Below, piece by piece: positions 1-8,857 of a stretch of 64,000 nucleotides of DNA. Below the pieces are notes generated by a model. It saw only the letters and a list, made by a program, of their open reading frames with translations, made no database searches and was not told the DNA's origin. The stretch is from NCBI GenBank assembly GCA_026984735.1, contig JALSRN010000081.1:61852-125851 (forward strand), given 5' to 3'. Every line of letters begins with the position of its first letter. Positions within the stretch are counted from its first letter, which is position 1. The DNA comes from Sedimenticola sp. Its GTDB lineage: Bacteria > Pseudomonadota > Gammaproteobacteria > Chromatiales > Chromatiaceae. Made by a program: the position numbers and the translations under genes.

Positions 1-269
1 TTCCAAGGGAGGGTCCCCCGGCCCTGGCCGCTGTCCGCCACCCCATCGCCATTGGTGTCGGCCGCTGGAAGCCCGCCACCATTGGCCAGCGCATAGCCGG
101 AGAGCGCCTCCTCGATCCGTGCGAGCGCTTGGCGCACGTCACGATAGCGCTGATTCTCCAGCACCGCCGGCACCGTGGCCAGGAGGCCGCCGATCACAAG
201 GCCCATGATCAATAGGACCACCGCCAGCTCCACCAGCGTGAACCCTTTCTGGCGAATCTGCGCGCTCAT
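1..269 (-). CDS. Type IV prepilin-like protein (3' end off window)
   Basis: Only the first 89 codons are in the window; the gene continues past the left edge. The N-terminus MSAQIRQKGFTLVELAVV is a classic type IV prepilin signal: a short basic leader ending in Gly9, then Phe as mature residue 1 and Glu as mature residue 5, inside a hydrophobic helix. A prepilin peptidase would cut after Gly9 and the product would join an inner-membrane pilus or pseudopilus. It is the last visible gene of the msh operon. Its ATG overlaps the upstream stop as ATGA, so translation is probably coupled. It could be a minor or a major MSHA pilin; the missing C-terminus prevents a decision. Confidence 0.85.
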   Translation of the reverse strand, partial: MSAQIRQKGFTLVELAVVLLIMGLVIGGLLATVPAVLENQRYRDVRQALARIEEALSGYALANGGGLPAADTNGDGVADSGQGRGTLPW

Positions 270-1495
270 GGCAGCGTCAACGCCTCCACTTGATCGTTGA
301 AAGCCGCGGAAAGCGTTCGCGACTCGAAGCGGCCGTCGCCTGGGGTGGCGTTCTCTCCCTCGAAATAGCGAGCCGGAAGCGGCGAAGGACGCCCGCCGGA
401 AAGAGCCCTGCCGGCCGAGACCAGCAGCGCCGGGATTCCTCCAACGCCGTTCAACACCAGACAGGAGCCGCACGCCCGGCTGCCCCCTTCCAGCCAGCCG
501 GGGGCCGCCGCGTAGTAGAGCAACCGTTGCCACCCTTCAGCGGTGAGCCAGCCCGTTACGGCGGGGGTGACCCCGAACGCGCAGGCGCTTCCCCACTCGA
601 CGGTGACGCTCGGCGGGCCGGCCGCGGCGGCATCGGTGGGCAGCGCGCCTTCGGCAAGACCGGCGACCGCCCGCTGCGCGGGCGCCGTGGGATCGAAGGG
701 GGCGGCCCAGGGCAGATAGCCGCATGCCGCGTCGTACCCCTTCAGCAGGCGCGCGGCTTCCGCCAGCGCCCGGCGCTCCATGCGCGCGGCCAGCTCGTCG
801 CGACGGATGCCCACAGCCCGGTCGTTGGCATTGCCGTCCGCAGCGGGGTAATTGCGGAACCGTTTCGGATCGGCATAGACTGTGCTCGCGTTCACTCCTT
901 CCAGGTAATCGCCAGGAAGACTGGCCGGGCGAGACTGCCCGGTCAAAGGCCTTCCAGGCGCCAATATCACGGCGGCCAGCTGCGGGCCGCCGTTGTCCAG
1001 CGTGAAAAAAGGCGCCACCGCCGTGTCGCTTTGGAGCGACGCGACCGGGGGAGTCTCTCGATAGTTGGAAGAGACCGCATACCAAAGGCGCTCTCCCGCT
1101 CCATCCCTCAGGTCGCCCACCTCGAGCTCCCTCCAGGGCAGGCGGCCCAAAGTCAGTTGGCCACCGGTGTTGCAGGGGGGATTCGAGTAGCCGTCGTCGT
1201 CTGTGTCGGGACAGGGAAGGAATCCGGGGCCGCGCGCGCCCCCATGGGTGTCCGGGTAGCTCGCGGCGTAGCCGAGCAGTGCCTGCTTCGCCTTGGCCAG
1301 CGCTTCCGCGGTGATCCGATCCTCGGGTTCGCGGGAACGGAAGACCGAAGCCGGCAGAAAATAGGCGGCCACGCCGATGACGAGAACGAGCGCGAAGATC
1401 AACAGCGCGGCCCCTTGCTCTCTACAGTGGTGGCGCGACAGCCGGTAAGGGGCGCTCAGGCACCGCCCTTCCCCCTTGACGACATCAAGACTCAT
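266..1495 (-). CDS. Pilin-like / PilX-like pseudopilin of the msh operon
   Basis: Protein of 409 residues. After about 28 residues, the segment EQGAALLIFALVLVIGVAAY resembles the hydrophobic N-terminal helix of minor pilins, with Glu-Gln-Gly before it. The soluble part carries two Gly/Pro-rich pilin-like segments: one with PCPDTDDDGYSNPPC near residue 95 and a cysteine-containing one later. Several cysteines may form disulfides. I chose the ATG at 1495 because an AAGGG/AAGGAG ribosome site precedes it; the frame is open further upstream, but that stretch lies inside mshK. It overlaps mshK by 11 bp and the next prepilin gene by 4 bp. The role is inferred as a minor pilin or tip component; the family is not recognised with certainty. 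Confidence 0.7.
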   Translation of the reverse strand: MSLDVVKGEGRCLSAPYRLSRHHCREQGAALLIFALVLVIGVAAYFLPASVFRSREPEDRITAEALAKAKQALLGYAASYPDTHGGARGPGFLPCPDTDDDGYSNPPCNTGGQLTLGRLPWRELEVGDLRDGAGERLWYAVSSNYRETPPVASLQSDTAVAPFFTLDNGGPQLAAVILAPGRPLTGQSRPASLPGDYLEGVNASTVYADPKRFRNYPAADGNANDRAVGIRRDELAARMERRALAEAARLLKGYDAACGYLPWAAPFDPTAPAQRAVAGLAEGALPTDAAAAGPPSVTVEWGSACAFGVTPAVTGWLTAEGWQRLLYYAAAPGWLEGGSRACGSCLVLNGVGGIPALLVSAGRALSGGRPSPLPARYFEGENATPGDGRFESRTLSAAFNDQVEALTLP

Positions 1496-2126
1496 GGAAA
1501 CCCTTCTCCTTGTCCCCGGCGATGGGGGCCGCTCCGGTTCCGGCAGAGGGCGTCCCCTCGGGTGTTTCCTCTCCCGGCCCCATCCGGTTCTCTTCTCCTT
1601 TCGTCTCTTCGGCACCCGTGCCGGCACCCTGTTCCCAGGTATCCAGAACGGCTGCGGACGCCGGATCATAGATCTGCCCCGGCAGCAACTGAACGGTTTT
1701 TCCCTCCATGGTGTGCACCACCAGCCTCGCCTCTGTCCCATCGCCGGCCACCAGCGCCATGCCGGAGCGGCGCAGCGCTTCGGGGGTGGAGAAGGCGCTG
1801 CCATTGACCCAAACTTTCAAGGCGCCTTCTTCGTCTCTCGCCACCCCTTCGAAACGAATCGCCCCGTTCTTCTCTCCCATCGTGCCACCCGTTTGCTCCA
1901 GCCGCCGACTGGCCTCGATGAGTTGCCGCTCACTCGGGGTGGTGAGCAACTTGCCCAGCCCATCGGCATCCGCAGCTCCCATCCTCCACAGCATCAGCCC
2001 CAGCACACAATACGACAGCCACGCCGCCAATCCTTTTTTCGAGGGGCTGCCTAGCCTCCGAGGAGGGGCCGAAGTACGCCTCATCCTGGCAAGGCGGAAG
2101 CAGCGGACGAGGAAATCAAGAACCAT
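1485..2126 (-). CDS. mshK: MSHA biogenesis protein MshK-like
   Basis: Protein of 213 residues with one membrane segment (about residues 31-48, LAAWLSYCVLGLMLW) and a periplasmic domain. The motif VWVNGSAF followed by GKTVQLLPGQIYDP resembles the MshK/PilP-like domain that binds the secretin, and the C-terminal tail is low-complexity Glu/Gly/Thr. Family members act as small periplasmic-facing partners of the MSHA alignment complex. The ATG at 2126 is preferred over the one at 2141 because GGAGG lies five bases upstream. It overlaps mshJ by 11 bp. The MshK assignment rests on position after mshJ and the short motif, so it is less secure than its neighbours. Confidence 0.7.
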   Translation of the reverse strand: MVLDFLVRCFRLARMRRTSAPPRRLGSPSKKGLAAWLSYCVLGLMLWRMGAADADGLGKLLTTPSERQLIEASRRLEQTGGTMGEKNGAIRFEGVARDEEGALKVWVNGSAFSTPEALRRSGMALVAGDGTEARLVVHTMEGKTVQLLPGQIYDPASAAVLDTWEQGAGTGAEETKGEENRMGPGEETPEGTPSAGTGAAPIAGDKEKGFHES

Positions 2127-2787
2127 CGGCGCCTCCGGCATCCACGGTGTTTTCCCCCTGCCGCTGTTCCGCCACCGGATCCGGCGGCTGAAGAGAGAGC
2201 CAGGCCAACCGGCACTTGCCGTTGATGTTCCCCTTCCCCTCCAGAGAGAGCTCCTCTTTCCGACGGCTCATGGTGCACGACTCCACCAGGTGGAATCCCA
2301 AAAGAGGGTTGCGCAGCTGCTCCAACACACCAAGCAGCTCGGTCTCGTCCCGCACGGAAAACTGCAGTAGATGCGGAGTGACGTGGAATCGGTACTGCTG
2401 CGGCGCTACCCCGAGATACGAGGCTTCGACCCGTTCGGGATCAAAACGGTAGAGCATCTCCGGAATCTGCAGGTGCCTGCGCACCCGATCCATCACCTCG
2501 ATCACCTGTAGGCGGTCGATGCTTCCCACGAGATGGTGCCGGCGCAATTGCGTATAGGCTTTCTGGTAATGTTCCGCCAGACGGAGGGAATCCCGTTCAT
2601 GCCTGATCTCCCCTTGAAGATGGGCCAACTGCCGTCGGGCCGTCGTCGCCTGTTCCTGCAACGTGGTGGCCTGACTCCAGAGAAAGAAGCCGCCGACGGT
2701 AAACACGAAGAACACCACCAGAAAGAGCACGGCGTGGGGCCCCACCAGCCGCCACCGCACCAGATCCGAAGGGAAGGAAGCCTTCAC
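2116..2787 (-). CDS. mshJ: MSHA biogenesis protein MshJ (PilO-like)
   Basis: Protein of 223 residues: a short cytoplasmic tail, one membrane helix (about 18-40, HAVLFLVVFFVFTVGGFFLW), a coiled coil (TTLQEQATTARRQLAHLQGE) and a periplasmic ferredoxin-like domain, as in PilO/GspM proteins. It would sit in the inner-membrane alignment complex with MshI and MshK. The start is GTG at 2787, forming a GTGA overlap with the mshI stop. That choice is strongly supported by the coupling and by the position of the membrane helix. Confidence 0.8.
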   Translation of the reverse strand: MKASFPSDLVRWRLVGPHAVLFLVVFFVFTVGGFFLWSQATTLQEQATTARRQLAHLQGEIRHERDSLRLAEHYQKAYTQLRRHHLVGSIDRLQVIEVMDRVRRHLQIPEMLYRFDPERVEASYLGVAPQQYRFHVTPHLLQFSVRDETELLGVLEQLRNPLLGFHLVESCTMSRRKEELSLEGKGNINGKCRLAWLSLQPPDPVAEQRQGENTVDAGGADGS

Positions 2788-4376
2788 AGCAGCGCCCTCC
2801 CCACCAACACCAACCTGAAAGAGAAAGGAAGACGGGACGACGGCCGCTGCTCCATGTCGAGGGGGCGATCGGCGCGAATCTCCACTGGCCACTGCTCCAC
2901 CACCACCCGCGCTACCCGGGGATTCTTCTCGAACTCTTTCACCAGTTTGCGGAAATCGTCCATCATGGCGCGGTAGGAAAGCTCTTTGTCCATCACCCCT
3001 TCCAAGACCACCTTGGGCACCGGCGAAGAGGAGGTAGAAAGCGCCTCCTCGCTGCCCTCTGTTTCCAGCGCACTGCTTTGCAGAGAAGTGGTATCGTTCT
3101 CGGGACCACCCTCCTCATCCCTGGTGCTTTCGTCTTCGGGAACTCCCTGCAGACGAAAGCCGACCTTGCGAAGATGCACCCCTTCATGGGCGAGAAGCCT
3201 GGAACCCACGAAGGCGAACCAGTCGAAAGGGCGAACGCCCAGTTTTGCCAGAAGGGCCTCGGTTCGGACTGCGTCCTCCATGGCGAATCCCGACGCGTCG
3301 AATCGGGCATGCGCCTGTTGAAGCGCCTCCAGCTTCTGTCGATCGGCGGCCGAGCGCTCCGTCAGTTGGCTTAGTGTCTGCTGCTCCAATTGCATGCGAT
3401 CGAGCGTATACCCCCAGAAGAGACTGCCACCCACCACCAGGCCAACCGAGCCGGCCAGCAGTGCTTGCCGCGCCCGATAGTGGTAGTGGACGATCCTGTC
3501 TGCTGGGGCGGTGTAGCCAGGAAGGTTCCAAGAGGTGGCCGTCAGCATGGCGAAGAGCGCGTCGGCGGCGGCGCTCTCCTCTACGTCCCGAAAGCCAAGG
3601 GCGCTCGAGAGCGCTGCCAGGTCATAGCCGTGCAGCTCCACCTTGTCCGCCGGATCGATCTGCCTGCTCACCCTTTCGATGAGCTCCTTGCTCCCGAGGA
3701 GACAAGCATGAAGAACGCGATCGTAGGGCAACTTGGCGTTGCTGGCGAGAAACTGCCGCATCCGCTGCATCTCCCACAGAATCTGCTCCGCATACCCTCC
3801 TTCCGAAAGCTGGGAAGTGGGAGCCAGGCGGCTTTGCCGAAGACGGCCCTTCACCAGATAGCTTTGACGGATGCCGCCTCCGCCGCCATGGCTGACGAAG
3901 AGCAAATGTTCCTGCTTCAGACGCAGCACCCGGTACATCCGCCGCGCCAGCTGCGCCACCGAGGTGATGACCTCCAGAGGACTGCAGTGGTGATGCAGGA
4001 TTTCCAGCCAAGGTTGAACGGTATCCTTGCCGATAATGCCTGAGAAGAGATACAGATCGTCCCGACGGCCGCTCTTCTCTCTTCCCTGCCGCTCCGAATG
4101 GACCCACGGGTTGTTGCCGAACCGCTGGCTGCGGCGCCGCGCGACGACCTTTTTCTTGTCCAGGGAGAAGAGATGGGGAATCGATTCAAGGTAAAACTCC
4201 TCCTCGATGATGTCCAGAACGAGACGGTTGGTGATCTCCGGCGCCATACCGAGATCCCGCCGAAAGGCGTCGCGGCCGTCGGGACCGGCGTCATAGACCT
4301 GCTTTCCCAACAGGCGCTTCCCTTTCACGAGGAAGACGGTCAACGACTGGTCGGTGAGATGGAGAATCCGCTTCAT
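2784..4376 (-). CDS. mshI: MSHA biogenesis protein MshI (fused PilM/PilN-like)
   Basis: Protein of 530 residues, much longer than the roughly 300-residue MshI of Vibrio. The first 300 residues look like a cytoplasmic GspL/PilM-type domain (starts MKRILHLTDQSLTVFLVKGK). A single membrane helix at about 332-350 (QALLAGSVGLVVGGSLFW) is followed by a coiled coil and a periplasmic PilN-like domain with an acidic, low-complexity insertion (Glu/Ser/Thr rich). The fusion would place the cytoplasmic platform and the periplasmic arm of the alignment complex in one chain. The ATG at 4376 lies 7 bp after the mshG stop. Confidence is high for the family, moderate for the exact domain split. Confidence 0.8.
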   Translation of the reverse strand: MKRILHLTDQSLTVFLVKGKRLLGKQVYDAGPDGRDAFRRDLGMAPEITNRLVLDIIEEEFYLESIPHLFSLDKKKVVARRRSQRFGNNPWVHSERQGREKSGRRDDLYLFSGIIGKDTVQPWLEILHHHCSPLEVITSVAQLARRMYRVLRLKQEHLLFVSHGGGGGIRQSYLVKGRLRQSRLAPTSQLSEGGYAEQILWEMQRMRQFLASNAKLPYDRVLHACLLGSKELIERVSRQIDPADKVELHGYDLAALSSALGFRDVEESAAADALFAMLTATSWNLPGYTAPADRIVHYHYRARQALLAGSVGLVVGGSLFWGYTLDRMQLEQQTLSQLTERSAADRQKLEALQQAHARFDASGFAMEDAVRTEALLAKLGVRPFDWFAFVGSRLLAHEGVHLRKVGFRLQGVPEDESTRDEEGGPENDTTSLQSSALETEGSEEALSTSSSPVPKVVLEGVMDKELSYRAMMDDFRKLVKEFEKNPRVARVVVEQWPVEIRADRPLDMEQRPSSRLPFSFRLVLVGRALL

Positions 4377-4383
4377 CTTTTGG

Positions 4384-5589
4384 TCACCCCACCATGATCC
4401 TGGAGATGCTGTCATACACCGGACCCAGCACCGAGAGCATGACCCAGCCAAGGATGGCGCCCAGCACCACGGTCAGCGCCGGCTCGATGAGCGTCTGCAT
4501 CTTCTCGATCGCTTCACGCACTTCACGCTCATAGAAATAGGCGACGTTGCGCAATGCCTCGTCCAGCGAGCCGGTGCTTTCGCCCACCCGCAACATGCGA
4601 ACGATGAGGACTGGAAAGAGCCCCACCTTGTCGAAAGCCGAGCTGATGGCGTCCCCTTGAGTGAGATGCCACTCGGCCTCCTCGATGCCCTTGGCGATCC
4701 AGGCGTTGGCGACCACGTCCCGGCACAGCCGCAACCCTTCGATGATGCTGACTCCGGAACTGTAGGTGAGGGCGAAGTAGCCGGCGAAGCGTCCCAGGGC
4801 GATCTTCTCCAGTATTCGCCCCATTACCGGAATACGCAGCTTGTAGCGATCGGCCCAGAGTCGGAAACCGGGACTGCGCTGATGCAACAGCCGATACGCC
4901 GCCACCAAGGCCAAAGGAACGCCGAAAACCAGATACCAGTGGTGCACGAAGGCGTTGGAAGTGGCGATGAGCGCTCTCGTGTGGAGCGGAAGTTCCTGCC
5001 CGAGACTGGTGATGAAGCGAACCAATTGGGGCACAAGATAGATCATCATGAAGCTGACCACGCCGGAGACTACGACGATGACGAAAGCAGGATAAAGCAG
5101 TGCGCGCACCGTCTGCGCGATCACCTCGTCCTGCCATTTGAGCGCGTCGGTGATGTTCTTGAACACCTCCGCCAGCCGCCCCGACTCTTCACCCGCCCTC
5201 ACCAGAGAGACCATCACCTTGTCGAAGGCCTCCGGATGGCGCTCCAGCGCTCCCGAAAGTGTCAACCCTCCTTCGATGTCGGCGATGACCGCCGCCAGGA
5301 CGCCGCGGAACATGGGATTGGTGGTGCTGCTACGGATGTCCTCCAGTCCCTCAAGCACCGATATTCCGGCCCGCAAAAGCTGCTCCAGATGGAGGGAGAA
5401 ATCGATCAAATCCCGGCGCGTGATCTTCCGTTTTCCGAAAAACCGGCTGGGCTTGATCTCGCGGCTGCGCACCAGCTCCAACGCCATCCCCTGCAAGCGA
5501 ATCAGAAGATCCTCTTCGTCCCTGGCGTCCAAGGTTCCGGCCACCACTTTGCCGTTGGGGTCCACCGCCTTGTAGTCGTACAGGGGCAT
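4384..5589 (-). CDS. mshG: MSHA pilus inner-membrane platform protein MshG (PilC/GspF family)
   Basis: Protein of 401 residues, the usual GspF/PilC length, beginning MPLYDYKAVDPNGKVVAG. It has the two tandem cytoplasmic GspF domains, each with the Gly-x-x-Leu/Ile-x-Glu-Gly-Leu signature (SVLEGLEDI near 118; SIIEGLRLC near 285), and three membrane helices (about 170-190, 215-235 and 370-390). It is the rotor-like platform on which the ATPase MshE acts to add or remove pilins. It is separated from mshE by 8 bp and keeps the mshE-mshG order found in known MSHA loci. Confidence 0.93.
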   Translation of the reverse strand: MPLYDYKAVDPNGKVVAGTLDARDEEDLLIRLQGMALELVRSREIKPSRFFGKRKITRRDLIDFSLHLEQLLRAGISVLEGLEDIRSSTTNPMFRGVLAAVIADIEGGLTLSGALERHPEAFDKVMVSLVRAGEESGRLAEVFKNITDALKWQDEVIAQTVRALLYPAFVIVVVSGVVSFMMIYLVPQLVRFITSLGQELPLHTRALIATSNAFVHHWYLVFGVPLALVAAYRLLHQRSPGFRLWADRYKLRIPVMGRILEKIALGRFAGYFALTYSSGVSIIEGLRLCRDVVANAWIAKGIEEAEWHLTQGDAISSAFDKVGLFPVLIVRMLRVGESTGSLDEALRNVAYFYEREVREAIEKMQTLIEPALTVVLGAILGWVMLSVLGPVYDSISRIMVG

Positions 5590-5597
5590 CTCCTCTC

Positions 5598-7292
5598 CTA
5601 CAATCTGTGGGTCAGATCCACCACGCGGGAAAGCTCATCGAGGGTGGTGTGACCCTCCAGCACCCGCTGCACCCCGTCTTCTGCAAGGGACCGGAAGCCC
5701 TTGGCCACGGCCCGCTCCCGCAATTCGCCGAGGGGACGCCGCTCCAGCACCATCTCATCCAGATCGGGATCCATTCGCAGCAGCTCGAGCAGCGCCATGC
5801 GCCCTTTGTAACCAGTGTGATCACAGGCCTGGCAACCTACCGCCCGGTAGATCTGACGGTCCTCCTCGATTCCCAACAGCCGTTTTTCCAGCGGATCGGG
5901 AAGATAGACCTCCTTGCATTGGTGACAGAGCTTCCGCACCAGCCGTTGTCCCAGAATGCCGATGATGTTTCCAGCCAGCATGTCCGGCAACACCTTCAGA
6001 TCCAGCAGCCGGGAAATGGCGCCCACGGCGCTGTTGGTATGCAGCGTGGAGAACACCTGGTGCCCGGTCATGGCCGCACGGATCGCCATCTCCGCAGTCT
6101 CCTCGTCGCGGATCTCGCCGATGAGCATGGCGTCTGGATCCTGCCGCAGCATGGAACGGATGCCGTTGACGAAATCGATTTTTGCGGCTTCGTTCACCGA
6201 GGTCTGCCGCACCATCTGCAACGGATACTCCACTGGATCTTCCAGCGTCATGATACACACCGACTCTCGGTTGACCTCGTTGAGCATGGAGTAGAGGGTG
6301 GTCGTCTTACCGCTGCCGGTGGGGCCGGTTACCAGCACGATCCCTTCCGGTCGGGCGAGCATCACCTTCAGGGTGGAAAGCGCGTCCTCCTGCAACCCCA
6401 GCTCTTCGAGGGCCATGATGCCTCGTTCCCGATCCAGCACCCGCAGCACGAAGTTCTCGCCGTGAGTGGTGGGATGCACCGAAGCGCGAAAGTCGATCTC
6501 CCGGCCGGTGATCACTTTGGAAAAGCGGCCGTCCTGGGGGGCCCGTATCTCGGCGATGTTCATCCCGCTCAGGACCTTGAGCCGCACCACCATGGCGGGC
6601 CAGTAGCTGATGTGCAGGCTGCGAATCTGGCGCAACACGCCGTCGATGCGATAGCGGATCCGGAGAAACCCCCTTTCCGGCTCGAAATGGATATCGGAAG
6701 CCGCGCGTCGGACCGCGTCGGACAGGAGCGCATCCACCAGACGGACGATGGGCTGCGTGTACTCGGCGTTACCCAGCTGCAGAGAATCTTCGTCGATCTC
6801 CCCCGTCTCCAGCTCATGGAGGATGCCGTCGATGGAGAGCTCGATCCCGTAATACTGGTCAATGGCTTTCTCGATCTCCACGTCGCCAGCCAGCAGTGGC
6901 CGGATGGCCACGTCGTTGCCGAGCAGCATGCGCAGATGATCGATGCGGGTGAGATCGTAAACGTTGGAGATAGCGATGGTGAGAAGGCGCCGCTCGCCGT
7001 CCCAGGCCACCGGTAACACCCGAAACTTCTGCGCCTGCTCCCTTGGCAGCAAGGCAAGCGCTTCGAAATCCGGGGTGATGCGTTCCAGGTCGATGATCTC
7101 GGTCTCCTGGACTTCGGAGAGCGCTTCCTTGATCACCGACTCGGTGGCGAACCCCAGCCGCACCAGCATCTTTCCCAGCGGGATTCCCTGGTTACGCTGT
7201 TCCATGAGAGCGATCTTCAGCTGGTCCTCCGTGATCATTCCACGGTTGACCAACAGCTCTCCCAGCCTCATCTTGCGGCGTGGGGCGTCCAT
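5598..7292 (-). CDS. mshE: MSHA pilus extension ATPase MshE (PilB/GspE family)
   Basis: Protein of 564 residues. The N-terminus is an MshEN domain: a first motif from Arg9 (RLGELLVNRG...) and a second one (LGKMLVRLG...) near 40, the pattern that binds cyclic di-GMP in known MshE proteins. The catalytic half has Walker A GPTGSGKTTT (about 323-332), Walker B with IGEIRDEET, and a C-terminal zinc-binding Cys-x2-Cys ... Cys-x2-Cys tetrad (CHQC and CQAC), as in GspE. It powers pilus assembly at the cytoplasmic face of MshG. The ATG at 7292 is chosen because AAGGAG lies eight bases upstream; a GTG at 7301 overlapping the mshN stop is the alternative. Confidence 0.95.
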   Translation of the reverse strand: MDAPRRKMRLGELLVNRGMITEDQLKIALMEQRNQGIPLGKMLVRLGFATESVIKEALSEVQETEIIDLERITPDFEALALLPREQAQKFRVLPVAWDGERRLLTIAISNVYDLTRIDHLRMLLGNDVAIRPLLAGDVEIEKAIDQYYGIELSIDGILHELETGEIDEDSLQLGNAEYTQPIVRLVDALLSDAVRRAASDIHFEPERGFLRIRYRIDGVLRQIRSLHISYWPAMVVRLKVLSGMNIAEIRAPQDGRFSKVITGREIDFRASVHPTTHGENFVLRVLDRERGIMALEELGLQEDALSTLKVMLARPEGIVLVTGPTGSGKTTTLYSMLNEVNRESVCIMTLEDPVEYPLQMVRQTSVNEAAKIDFVNGIRSMLRQDPDAMLIGEIRDEETAEMAIRAAMTGHQVFSTLHTNSAVGAISRLLDLKVLPDMLAGNIIGILGQRLVRKLCHQCKEVYLPDPLEKRLLGIEEDRQIYRAVGCQACDHTGYKGRMALLELLRMDPDLDEMVLERRPLGELRERAVAKGFRSLAEDGVQRVLEGHTTLDELSRVVDLTHRL

Positions 7293-7297
7293 GGAGG

Positions 7298-8857
7298 TCA
7301 CTCCTTATCGAGCGCGGCGATTCGCTGGCGCGCTGCGGCCAGCGAAAAGCCCACTCTGCGACCGGCCGCTGCGGCGACCGCCTGGCGGTAGTAGTCCAGC
7401 GCCTGCTTGCGCTTTCCGAGATGATCCAGACTCACTGCCAGATTGAAGATGTAGTCGGGATTCTGCGGATCCAGCACGTGAGCGCGGAAATAGGCCTGCT
7501 GGGCGTATCCCCAGCGGGATTGGTCGGCATAGAGATTGCCGAGAATGAAGTGCAAGCCACCCAACTGGGGATTTTCAGCAATCAGGTCACGGATCCGCGA
7601 GGCCGCCTGGGCCGCTTCGCCCGATCCACGCAAAGCGATCATCCCGGCCAGCGCCGCCGGATCCCGCGGATTCCGCTCCAGCAGATCGAGGTAGTATCGC
7701 TGTGCCTGCTCTTCGTTTCCGGATGCCACGGCGCCGGCCGCCAGCCCCAGCAAGGCGTCTCTGTTGTGCGGATCCTTCTTGAGAACCGAACGGTAGAGTC
7801 GCTTCGCCTCCTGGTAGTGGCCCCGATGAAAAGCGTTCCAGGCGCGTTGCAGCGTGCCCCGGCCACGAGACTTGGCGCGGCCCCGCCGGATCTCGATGCG
7901 CGCGTCTGTTTTTCTCTCCCTTTCTGATCGCTCGTCCACCGCTTTCCTGTACGCCTCTTTCGCGCTATTGGGCGCCTCAGCAGCGGGCGTTCGCGGTTTG
8001 CTGTCTCGAACGGATGCAGCCTCCGCAGCCGTCTTCTCTCCAGCGTGACCGCGCTCGTCTCCCGCTGTTCCACTCTTCGAGGAAGGCTCGGCCGGGGAGT
8101 GCGTTCTTTCGTTGTTTCTCTTGAGAGGAGCGGCGGAATCATTCTCCGCGGCGCCGGCCTCGTTGGCCCGCGCCGACATCGCACCTATCACGCCGGCCCC
8201 GGCAAGGCGCACTGCTGCGCCTCTCGTGGCGTTTCCAGCCGCAGCCGCTTCTTCCTCGACGACGCTGGAAGCTGTGGCCTCACCCGCTTCTGCGAAGGCC
8301 ACGGCCTCCGGCTGCAGCCGGTTGTAATACCAGGTGGCAAGTGCCACCACGGACACGAACCCCAAGAGCAGCATGCCCACGGCCAAACGACCGAGCCGAC
8401 GTCGGCGCCTTTGGGTCTCCAGCAAGAGCCGGCTGAAATCCCCAGCGGGCCCGCTCTGCCCCGCCACAGCCGGTTCGGATTCGACCGCCAGTTCAGGTTC
8501 GACCGGCGGTTCGGGCTCGGCCTTGGCCCGCGTTTGCGGGCGCTCGGTCTCCACCGGCGACCCGTCCATTTCGCCGCTGTCGCCCTCGGCAAGAGGGTGA
8601 GGGGACTCCACCACCATCTGCTCCCTTTTGGGGGTGGGCTGCGCCACTGGTTCTTCGGGTAAAAAGGATTCGTTTGGAGGGGTGGCGGAACCCTCGGCCG
8701 CCATTTCCGACTCTTCCTCCTCCATGTCGAGCGTCAGCACGGAATCCTCGTCAAGCGGTTCGAGCACCACCGCCTCCTCCGCGGAGGCTTCGGCCTTGCC
8801 GTCCTCGCCCTCTTTCAGCCGCTCGGCTTTGCGCAAGGCTTCCATCAGCAGGCTCAC
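7298..8857 (-). CDS. mshN: MSHA biogenesis TPR protein MshN
   Basis: Protein of 519 residues starting with the family signature SLLMEALRKAERLK, read from a GTG that overlaps the mshL stop (GTGA). An acidic linker precedes one membrane helix (about 152-172, LAVGMLLLGFVSVVALATWY). A disordered Ala/Glu/Lys region and four or more tetratricopeptide repeats in the last 200 residues follow (AFHRGHYQEAKRLYRSVLKK; LYADQSRWGYAQQAYFRAH). TPR proteins of this type help assemble or stabilise the secretin and pilus machine from the inner membrane. Its place between mshL and mshE matches known MSHA clusters. Confidence 0.88.
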   Translation of the reverse strand: MSLLMEALRKAERLKEGEDGKAEASAEEAVVLEPLDEDSVLTLDMEEEESEMAAEGSATPPNESFLPEEPVAQPTPKREQMVVESPHPLAEGDSGEMDGSPVETERPQTRAKAEPEPPVEPELAVESEPAVAGQSGPAGDFSRLLLETQRRRRRLGRLAVGMLLLGFVSVVALATWYYNRLQPEAVAFAEAGEATASSVVEEEAAAAGNATRGAAVRLAGAGVIGAMSARANEAGAAENDSAAPLKRNNERTHSPAEPSSKSGTAGDERGHAGEKTAAEAASVRDSKPRTPAAEAPNSAKEAYRKAVDERSERERKTDARIEIRRGRAKSRGRGTLQRAWNAFHRGHYQEAKRLYRSVLKKDPHNRDALLGLAAGAVASGNEEQAQRYYLDLLERNPRDPAALAGMIALRGSGEAAQAASRIRDLIAENPQLGGLHFILGNLYADQSRWGYAQQAYFRAHVLDPQNPDYIFNLAVSLDHLGKRKQALDYYRQAVAAAAGRRVGFSLAAARQRIAALDKE

